NCBI GenBank assembly: GCA_964509765.1
Contig: CAZDYI010000020.1
Coordinates: 1-23,680, forward strand
DNA: 23,680 bases
Source of the DNA: CAZDYI01 sp964509765
Lineage (GTDB): Bacteria > Pseudomonadota > Gammaproteobacteria > Tethybacterales > Tethybacteraceae
Direction of reading: 5' to 3'
Positions 14,114 to 19,385 of this stretch are shown here, piece by piece. Numbering within the stretch: the first letter of the stretch is position 1; the number at the start of each line of letters is the position of its first letter. Below the pieces are notes generated by a model. That model did no database searches. It was not told the origin of the DNA and saw only the letters and a program-made list of their open reading frames with translations. The translations under genes and the position numbers were made by a program.

Positions 14114-15045
14114 AAACTCACGGCGCAGCCGCTCCTAAGCCCAAGGCCTCGCTGCCGACTGTCACGTCCCTTCCTGATTTCCAGGTCCAGTCCGAACTGT
14201 TCGCTTCTCGCTTCGGCAAAAGCCCATTCCTTGCCGGGCATCAACTCTATGTACGCCTCGAACACGTTCTTGAACTGCCGGCGGACGCTTTCCAGGCTGA
14301 GCCGCTCCCTTTCTTCCTTCGGAAGCACCTGTTTCATGTCGTCAAGGATTACATACGGATCTTCCATCTTGCCGAACATCCTCATTTGGGCTGCAGCCCT
14401 GGAAATCTTCGGTCCCAAGCGGACGGCAAACTCCCCGAACATCTTCATTATGTGCGGAATATCCAGGCCAACTTTGTTCCGCAGCGCATGGTCATGGTCA
14501 AGCAAGTCCCTCCCCTTGTTCCTGCCCAACAGGGCCCTCAACTTGGATGCCAGCACCTCCTCGGAGGAAAAGGCCGGGACTTCGACCGATCCGGAAAACC
14601 AAGTATGGCTCATCTGAAAAGGCATGGTGACCTGACGGTCCAGGACGAACTTGTCCTTGTAGCTCATCTCGAGCTTCAGGATGTTGCCGCGCCCTTCGGA
14701 GCTGAGGTTCGCCACTTCGAACAGCAGCTTGGAAGCGACCTGGCTCGGCTTGTACTGTCCCTCGCCGAGCCACGGCTCCAGGATCTCTCGCAGCCTGTCA
14801 AGGACCGGCCCGTTCGGCCCCGGCTTCATGCGGGCCATATCGATGTCTTCCGAGTAGCGGTAGGACTCCGGATAGTGGAGCTTGTTGAGCGCGGTCCCGC
14901 CGCGATAGCGGTGCTCATCCCTCAGGTACTCGTCCGAGAAGAACTCGACCAGCGCCCGGCTGATGACCAGGTCCTGCAGGAGGCGATAGTCTTCTTCCCA
15001 CGGAACCACGTCGCCCCACTCCTTGATGAAATCCTTCTTGAACAT
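14095..15045 (-). CDS. abiEii: AbiEii-type toxin, predicted nucleotidyltransferase
   Basis: Toxin half of an AbiE-type (type IV) toxin-antitoxin and phage-abortive-infection system. The 316 residues carry the nucleotidyltransferase fold motif: YRGGTALNKLH (47-57), then YRYSEDIDM (62-70) with metal-binding D67 and D69. Downstream AFSSEEVLASKLRALLGRNKGRDLLDHDH is the typical second part of the AbiEii family, including the Lys that follows the metal site. The start is the ATG at 15045, sharing one base with the antitoxin stop codon (TGATG), so translation is coupled. The last 15-20 residues look foreign to the family and run into the bioC start. A/T content is higher than in the core genes. Confidence 0.88.
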   Translation of the reverse strand: MFKKDFIKEWGDVVPWEEDYRLLQDLVISRALVEFFSDEYLRDEHRYRGGTALNKLHYPESYRYSEDIDMARMKPGPNGPVLDRLREILEPWLGEGQYKPSQVASKLLFEVANLSSEGRGNILKLEMSYKDKFVLDRQVTMPFQMSHTWFSGSVEVPAFSSEEVLASKLRALLGRNKGRDLLDHDHALRNKVGLDIPHIMKMFGEFAVRLGPKISRAAAQMRMFGKMEDPYVILDDMKQVLPKEERERLSLESVRRQFKNVFEAYIELMPGKEWAFAEARSEQFGLDLEIRKGRDSRQRGLGLRSGCAVSLWTPAT

Positions 15046-15878
15046 CAGACGTCCGGGTCGGGATACTCGCATACCTCCACGCGCCACCGCTCACAACGCT
15101 CGAGCGGCTTCTGAGCAGAATGGAAGGCATGGTGCGCAAGTCTTTTCCTGAGATTGACCCATTGCAGCGGTCCGCGGCTTTCCAATGCTGCGTGCAAAGC
15201 GCTTGATTGGTCCCTGAACCTCAAGAACTCAAGGTGGTACCCAAGCCGCTGGAGAACCGGCTTCTCGAATTGTTCCGACAGGGCTGCCAGCTGCCCGGGA
15301 TGCATCTTCGGAGCCAGCTCATACAGGACCGTCGATACGAAATGCACGCTGCCCGACCCCTTGCGGTAGCGCAGCAAGTCCAGGGCGGTAAGCTCCGGGC
15401 CAGAAAGCCTCATGTGGCTGCCGTCATGGGGAAAGCTCCGGCTCCGCACAGCGTGGGACACTGAGTCCACGTCGTTTCGATGGAAGAACTCAAACTGCGT
15501 CCGCCCAACCGTGATCGGCATCATTTGTTTGTTGCACACCACCTGGAAGACCTGCACTGCCTGGTGCGAGGCGCCGTGGTAGCCGGCGGCGGTGAGCAGG
15601 CCCACGTAGTAGTCCGCGCCCGCATGGCGCATCAGCGCGTCCACGTACAGGGTTCCCGGCGGAGAGCCCCTGTATTCGTAGTCGCCTACGATGAGGTAGA
15701 AACCCTGCCTCGGGGTGACCAGGACGTTGCGCAGCTGCAGCCGCTCGGCGGAGTCAAGGAACGCGCCGTGGTCCATGCCAACGGCCTCCTCAGCCTCCTT
15801 CGAGGTGAAGTAATGATCACCGGCCGACAACCGGTCATCGACATAGCCTGCCAGAGCCGATGATCTTCCGCTTGCCAT
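15045..15878 (-). CDS. abiEi: AbiEi-type antitoxin and autorepressor
   Basis: Antitoxin of the AbiE pair. In studied systems it counters AbiEii and represses its own promoter through an N-terminal winged helix. The 277 residues begin MASGRSSALAGYVDDRL; the first 70 fit the helix-turn-helix plus wing (TSKEAEEAVGMDHGAFLDSA, then NVLVTPRQGFYLI). The AbiEi core follows: DYYVGLLTAAGYHGASHQ, then FQVVCNKQMMPITVGRTQFEFF. The ATG at 15878 is preceded by GGAAGG at good spacing; an upstream in-frame start would lie inside the promoter. A strong sigma-70 promoter lies directly upstream, and the nuclease-like gene is divergent. Confidence 0.88.
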   Translation of the reverse strand: MASGRSSALAGYVDDRLSAGDHYFTSKEAEEAVGMDHGAFLDSAERLQLRNVLVTPRQGFYLIVGDYEYRGSPPGTLYVDALMRHAGADYYVGLLTAAGYHGASHQAVQVFQVVCNKQMMPITVGRTQFEFFHRNDVDSVSHAVRSRSFPHDGSHMRLSGPELTALDLLRYRKGSGSVHFVSTVLYELAPKMHPGQLAALSEQFEKPVLQRLGYHLEFLRFRDQSSALHAALESRGPLQWVNLRKRLAHHAFHSAQKPLERCERWRVEVCEYPDPDV

Positions 15879-15903
15879 TGGTCCCTTCCTTTTCTGCGGA
15901 TAT

Positions 15904-15932
15904 ATTATAACGACTTTGGAGGAATTATTCAA
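15904..15932 (-). promoter_or_regulatory. Sigma-70 promoter of the abiEi-abiEii operon
   Basis: TTGAAT (15927-15932), a 17-base spacer, and a perfect TATAAT (15904-15909) on the minus strand. The start point would be about 15897, leaving a leader of about 19 bases with the GGAAGG ribosome binding site. AbiEi proteins bind inverted repeats at their own promoter; I could not see a clear one here. Confidence 0.8.
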
Positions 15933-15996
15933 GCCTCAGCGCGTTTGCTCCGCTGTTCTGTCATGTCCGGGAAATCGGACGCCAGTCAAGGGCGAC

Positions 15997-16026
15997 CTGA
16001 CTATTCCGCATGGGCCGAAATACAAT
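15997..16026 (+). promoter_or_regulatory. Probable promoter of the nuclease-like gene
   Basis: CTGACT (15997-16002), an 18-base spacer, and TACAAT (16021-16026). The start point would be near 16033, about 42 bases before the ATG, which has a strong AGGAGG upstream. It is divergent from the abiEi promoter about 90 bases away. Confidence 0.5.
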
Positions 16027-16074
16027 CCTAGCAGAGACTGGCCCGGCCAGTCAGAAGATCAGCAGGAGGAAAAC

Positions 16075-16587
16075 ATGGCCTCAATCTCTGAACAGGTGGT
16101 CGAAGAGTGGCTGCGACGCCAGGGATTCTTCACAATCAGAGGCGCCAGGGTGGGCAACCAAGAAATGGACATCTTGGCCTTGAAGTACCAGAACGGGAAG
16201 GTTGTCGCGCACCACTATGAAGTACATGCCTCCTATACGGCGATCGGACAGTTCTTCGGCAAAGGCATCAAGCCAAAGGAGATCAAGGAGAAAGGCCTTG
16301 AAGGAGCTGTGCAAGACTTTTTCAGGAAGAAGTTCCTCGCTGAAAAAAAACGAAAGTTGAGGAACAGATTGGTAGGATGCGAACTTGACTGGAAATTCCA
16401 TTACGTCGTTCATAAAGTGCGCAGCAAGGAAGCACTTGAAATCGTACCGACACTGCGAGATCCACGGGTAAAAGTCATCAGGTACTGTGAAGTCTGCAAG
16501 GAACTGAACTCTGCGAAAAAGCCTGAACATACTGCCACTGGAAAAGACTTGGCAAACCTGTTGAACACTCTGGACGACTGTGACTAG
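16075..16587 (+). CDS. Small protein with a possible PD-(D/E)XK nuclease fold
   Basis: Not recognised as a named family. The 170 residues open with SEQVVEEWLRRQGFFTIRG, then NQEMDILAL (E30, D32), and after about 17 residues HYEVHAS (E49-V-H51). A helix, a strand with an acidic residue and a second strand with E-x-K is the layout of PD-(D/E)XK nucleases; here the last position is His instead of Lys. The C-terminal half has a very basic run (KKFLAEKKRKLRNR) and a Cys pair (CEVC, 138-141). The ATG at 16075 is set by AGCAGGAGG upstream. It is divergent from an AbiE pair in an A/T-richer island, so a defence role is plausible. An eight-A run (16343-16350) lies inside the gene. Confidence 0.7.
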   Translation: MASISEQVVEEWLRRQGFFTIRGARVGNQEMDILALKYQNGKVVAHHYEVHASYTAIGQFFGKGIKPKEIKEKGLEGAVQDFFRKKFLAEKKRKLRNRLVGCELDWKFHYVVHKVRSKEALEIVPTLRDPRVKVIRYCEVCKELNSAKKPEHTATGKDLANLLNTLDDCD

Positions 16588-16686
16588 TGCCACAGCGTCG
16601 CGGGCATAAGAAATACCGCAGATTATGAGGATTTATTCGAAAGCTTTCACTGGTCAACTCGAGTAGCCCAAACTGAACAGCTCCTC

Positions 16687-16692
16687 TATAAT
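16687..16692 (+). promoter_or_regulatory. Probable -10 element of cutA
   Basis: A perfect TATAAT ends three bases before the first cutA ATG (16696). A start point near 16699 would exclude that ATG and favour the ATG at 16705 as the first codon, again nearly leaderless. No good -35 is visible at 16-18 bases. Confidence 0.4.
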
Positions 16693-16695
16693 TGC

Positions 16696-17046
16696 ATGTC
16701 ATACATGCCAGCTGCAAAGAGCGAGATAGTAATGGTGATGACCGTTGTGCGCAACGGGAACCAGGCAAAGGACATCGCCGACCGGCTTCTCGACGAGGGG
16801 CTCGCGGCCTGCGTGCAGGAGCTCAGCCCCTGCAGGTCCCGGTACGTCTGGGAGGGCAAGAGGGAAACCGAAGAGGAGATTCCCCTGCTTGTCAAGTGCC
16901 CAGCAGACAAGGCCGACAGCGTCACTAGCGCGATCGAAGCCGCCCACCCCTACGAGGTTCCGGAGATCATCGTGATCCCCGTCATCGGAGGGCTGGAGCG
17001 GTACTTGGACTGGGTAAGAAGTGCGAGCGAAACTCAATCGAGATAG
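16696..17046 (+). CDS. cutA: Divalent-cation tolerance protein CutA
   Basis: Small trimeric protein of the CutA1 family, structurally like PII signalling proteins; its role in copper tolerance in bacteria is debated. The 116 residues show DRLLDEGLAACVQELSP, then RYVWEGKRETEEEIPLLVK and HPYEVPEIIVIPVIGGLERYLDW, which together define the family. Three start codons are possible: ATG at 16696, 16705 or 16732. The family strand beginning at VMVMTVV needs only a short leader, and the TATAAT just upstream favours 16705. G/C content is between that of the core and that of the flanking island genes. It is convergent with the small unknown gene at 17216-17467. Confidence 0.9.
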   Translation: MSYMPAAKSEIVMVMTVVRNGNQAKDIADRLLDEGLAACVQELSPCRSRYVWEGKRETEEEIPLLVKCPADKADSVTSAIEAAHPYEVPEIIVIPVIGGLERYLDWVRSASETQSR

Positions 17047-17141
17047 TTTTCTCAGCACATTTCCTGAAACAAACAGAGACGGAGGGCTGTAACGTTGGTT
17101 GCTGATACATCAATTGCGTACCATTCCGTAAGACTCGATCT

Positions 17142-17219
17142 TCACGCCAGATCGGCATAGACTCCCATCGAGCACCTGTTGTAGTGCGGCTCGCCGGCCA
17201 GACTAAGGTGTCTGCTCAA
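17142..17219 (-). pseudogene. 5' remnant of a second copy of the large unknown gene
   Basis: Read from a TTG at 17219, whose TTGA overlaps the stop of the small gene, this gives 25 codons before TGA. The peptide LSRHLSLAGEPHYN, then CSMGVYA, aligns with the start of the 420-residue protein (LSGHPGPAGEPHYN, YSTGVNA), with one in-frame codon inserted. Twenty-one bases (17179-17199 against 18831-18851) are identical. Similarity ends near 17145. The rest of the gene is missing, so this is what is left of a duplicated gene pair. Confidence 0.7.
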
Positions 17220-17467
17220 CCGCCGTGATTTACGGCTTTGACTTCCAGATTTCCCTTTTGTATCTCTTTCTCCAGAAGCTCCATGGCTTCTGCGCCCGGC
17301 CACACTCCCTTGGACAGCATGTCCAAGGCTTCGTCAACCCGCTCCTCGATGTCATCCTTCCGGGCACCGTTGACCAACTGGAGGACCTCTTCCGCGAACT
17401 GCTCCAGCGACAACTCCTTGCCGTTGTACCGTGCTATCAGGGCAGCCAAGTTCCTGTCAGTCAGCAT
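17216..17467 (-). CDS. Small unknown protein, copy A of a duplicated gene
   Basis: Function not recognised. An 83-residue acidic, mostly helical protein: MLTDRNLAALIARYNGKEL, then LDMLSKGVWPGAEAMELLEKE and QKGNLEVK. It is clearly homologous to the 86-residue protein at 18868-19128; roughly half of the residues are identical by eye, with the MLTDRNL start and the WPG-x-EAM-x-LLE end best kept. ATGs at 17467 and 17473 and a GTG at 17485 are in frame. 17467 is chosen because copy B also begins at MLTDRNL and because the extended -10 (17474-17482) would start transcription there. It ends in a TTGA overlap with the remnant of the large gene, the same junction as in the intact copy. Confidence 0.75.
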   Translation of the reverse strand: MLTDRNLAALIARYNGKELSLEQFAEEVLQLVNGARKDDIEERVDEALDMLSKGVWPGAEAMELLEKEIQKGNLEVKAVNHGG

Positions 17468-17473
17468 TTCCAT

Positions 17474-17482
17474 AATATACCA
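17474..17482 (-). promoter_or_regulatory. Extended -10 promoter of small gene A, likely leaderless
   Basis: The minus strand reads TGGTATATT, an extended -10, ending six bases before the ATG at 17467. The start point would coincide with the ATG. Copy B has TGGTAAGAT in the same place, although the two upstream regions otherwise differ. Confidence 0.5.
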
Positions 17483-17608
17483 CACTCAATTACTAATCCC
17501 GATACGCCAGAATTAAGTTCATCTCCAGAAAACAACTGCTGACCGGAGCGGATGTTGCCGGGCGTTAAGCGGACAGTGCGGCCTTTCCTGGCGAGAATTC
17601 AGAAACGA

Positions 17609-18871
17609 TCAAGGTTCGAGCAGGTCCACGGCAACCCGGCCGACGTCATGGTTAGCAGTCTCTCCCTCGAGATTTTCTCGCAACACGGCGGAGCAGTACT
17701 TCGCCTCGCAATGCACAGCATTGTCCCTGTCATTCCCAAGACGGCACAGGTAAGGACTTTCTCGCACAATTCTTTGGGCATCTTTCCCGGGAGACTTCCA
17801 TGTGTGACTTAACTCTTCGAAGTGATAACCGATCACCATGCTCCTGGCAGCGAACATAATCGCCCTGGAAAATCGTCTTTTTCCTGCGACAAAACTTGGA
17901 ATTCTCGGGGTGGATGCAATGAGCACATCCCCCACTTTGCACACACACCCGGCTTCTTCAGCCTTGTGTCCCAGAAGATCGAACATCTCCTCCCGATGCC
18001 TCCAATAACTGCCGTGGCTGCGCAGCAGCCACGCCTGTGCTGTGCTGACCAGCATCACGAAGCATGTCGGTTGCTTCTTGAATGCAAACAAATCACGGCC
18101 TTCCGCATTGTTGAGAGGCGCCAGCGTGGCTGGAGTCAAAAAGCTCATGCCGGAAACCACTCTGCGCCTTGCCGCCAGCCATAAGTTGAATTCGTACAGC
18201 CACTCGAACGGGTTGCCGCGTCCCCACTCATCGGCGTGGCAGAAATCGTAATCGCTGGGAGTGCCCAGCGGTCTGGTCCATCCGTTAAGCAGCCAAGTAG
18301 GCTTGTGCAATGACGATCGCTCGCCCAACTTCTTCCAATAATCCGGAAGGTTCTCAACCCGCGACAGTGATGACGCCATGTCGGTTTCATCAATGTCCGC
18401 CTGCTTTTCCCTGAGCACGGTGTACTCTGAGCTGCCACGCAACCCGGCCATCTTCGTGACGAGGTCCTCGAACTCGAAGTTGTCCCACCAATGGCGCATG
18501 CGATTGAAGTGAAGCAGCGTCTTGTCGGTATAGTTCGTGATCTTCGGTTCAAATCGTTCTTTAGGCATGATGACGGTATCAGGAACCAGTTCTTCAACGA
18601 ACAGACTCCCGACTGAGTCTTCAGACCCATTCGGCGGCACCTCCCCCAAGAATGGGGTGCCTTCCTTCTGCCTGGGAAAGGTAAAGGAGCAGTTGCCGTC
18701 CTGCAGCAGCCGGACCCTCAGGACAGCGGACAGGAAGCCCCAGTCCATGATTTCGTCCCGGATCAGGCCCAAGGCATACAGCAGTATCGACGCCGCATGC
18801 TTGGGAGCGGCATTGACCCCCGTCGAGTAGTTGTAGTGCGGCTCGCCGGCCGGACCAGGGTGACCGCTCAA
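17609..18871 (-). CDS. Large protein of unknown function, paired with the small gene B
   Basis: Not recognised. The 420 residues from a TTG at 18871 have no transmembrane segment or nucleotide-binding motif that I can see. Visible features are an N-terminal LSGHPGPAGEPHYN, a Trp-rich HWWDNFEFEDL, a central WLLNGWTRPLG and YDFCHADEWGRGNPFEWLYEF, and a C-terminal cluster of Cys and His (YLCRLGNDRDNAVHCEAKYC) that could bind metal. The TTG start overlaps the small-gene stop and is supported by the second copy, where the same peptide is preserved in frame; the next in-frame ATG is about 40 codons later. Coupling to the small gene suggests the two products work together. The setting beside AbiE suggests, but does not show, a defence or toxin-antitoxin role. 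Confidence 0.72.
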   Translation of the reverse strand: MSGHPGPAGEPHYNYSTGVNAAPKHAASILLYALGLIRDEIMDWGFLSAVLRVRLLQDGNCSFTFPRQKEGTPFLGEVPPNGSEDSVGSLFVEELVPDTVIMPKERFEPKITNYTDKTLLHFNRMRHWWDNFEFEDLVTKMAGLRGSSEYTVLREKQADIDETDMASSLSRVENLPDYWKKLGERSSLHKPTWLLNGWTRPLGTPSDYDFCHADEWGRGNPFEWLYEFNLWLAARRRVVSGMSFLTPATLAPLNNAEGRDLFAFKKQPTCFVMLVSTAQAWLLRSHGSYWRHREEMFDLLGHKAEEAGCVCKVGDVLIASTPRIPSFVAGKRRFSRAIMFAARSMVIGYHFEELSHTWKSPGKDAQRIVRESPYLCRLGNDRDNAVHCEAKYCSAVLRENLEGETANHDVGRVAVDLLEP

Positions 18872-19144
18872 GTGCCGTCTTTGACCGGCTTGATCACCAG
18901 GTTCCCCTTCTGCGTCTCTTCCTCCAGAAGAGCCATGGCCTCCCAGCCGGGCCATTCCCCTCTGGACAGCATGTCCAGGGCGTTGCCGACCCTTGTCCCA
19001 GTGTCCTCGATTTTCTCTTCCGGAACACCGTTGGCCAGCAACAGGATCCTTTCCCTGAGCTGCTCCAGCGACAGCTTCCTGCCGTGGTACTCGTCCAACA
19101 GAGCAGACAGGTTCCTGTCGGTCAGCATCGGTTAAATCTTACCA
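18797..19144 (-). repeat. Duplicated module, copy B (partner at 17142-17482)
   Basis: This copy carries the intact junction between the small gene and the full-length large gene. The matching part covers the promoter core, the whole small gene and about 24 codons of the large gene. Confidence 0.75.
18868..19128 (-). CDS. Small unknown protein, copy B of a duplicated gene
   Basis: Function not recognised. An 86-residue acidic helical protein: MLTDRNLSALLDEYHGRKLS, LLLANGVPEEKIED, LDMLSRGEWPGWEAMALLEEE, QKGNLVIK. It is a paralogue of the protein at 17216-17467. Its TGA lies within TTGA, where the 420-residue protein begins, so the two are probably translationally coupled. The ATG at 19128 has no Shine-Dalgarno, and an extended -10 six to seven bases upstream predicts a leaderless transcript. 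Size, charge and position before a larger gene resemble an antitoxin or an immunity partner, but no motif proves this. Confidence 0.75.
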   Translation of the reverse strand: MLTDRNLSALLDEYHGRKLSLEQLRERILLLANGVPEEKIEDTGTRVGNALDMLSRGEWPGWEAMALLEEETQKGNLVIKPVKDGT

Positions 19145-19164
19145 CATGCAAGAACCAAATCCAA
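19136..19164 (-). promoter_or_regulatory. Extended -10 promoter of the small B / large gene pair
   Basis: TTGGAT (19159-19164), a 17-base spacer ending in TGG, and TAAGAT (19136-19141) on the minus strand. Seven bases separate the -10 from the ATG at 19128, so transcription should start at or next to the first codon. Confidence 0.55.
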
Positions 19165-19385
19165 TCTGTTCAGCGCGTCAGGACATATTTCTGTTGTATT
19201 TTCATCACTCCCCTTCCCTGCTCGCGTTGATGACCATGGCCGCCAGGACCTGCATACAGGGTGGTTCAGGCATTGGGACGAGAGCAACTTGTTGTCCCGG
19301 ATTACAACAGATTCTTCGGTACCGGCCCGCATGCCGCCAACAAGCTGGAAATCCCGCCGAATCATCCCAGACTGCCGCACGTGCT
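19145..19385 (+). other. Gap between the unknown gene pair and mutS; no gene seen
   Basis: About 240 bases. Short open frames exist on both strands, but none has a ribosome binding site, a known motif or codon use like the neighbours. No hairpin followed by a T run was found for mutS, whose stop is at 19386. This is probably the right edge of the accessory island. Confidence 0.5.

Larger units (their letters stand above)
17142..17482 (-). repeat. Duplicated module, copy A (partner at 18797-19144)
   Basis: This stretch (promoter core, small gene, start of large gene) is homologous to 18797-19144 in the same orientation. Similarity is high in the coding parts, with 21 identical bases at the gene junction, but most codons differ somewhere, so the duplication is not recent or the copies arrived separately. 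Confidence 0.75.

Noticed and set aside
14131..14139. GCTCCTAAG, also found in tRNA-Leu (12264-12272), near the island edge: possible attachment site
   Set aside because: Nine bases are too few, the flanks do not match, no integrase is present, and the tRNA is 2 kb away and intact.
17179..17219. The 41-base repeat at the small/large gene junctions as an integron attC or recombination site
   Set aside because: It lacks the attC core sites and is better explained as homologous coding sequence that preserves the reading frame.
17552..17812. Open frame on the plus strand opposite the end of the 420-residue gene
   Set aside because: It is covered by a longer gene on the other strand and has no start signals.
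19132..19380. Small open frame of 82 residues before mutS
   Set aside because: No ribosome binding site, no recognisable motif, and it overlaps the promoter of the small B gene.
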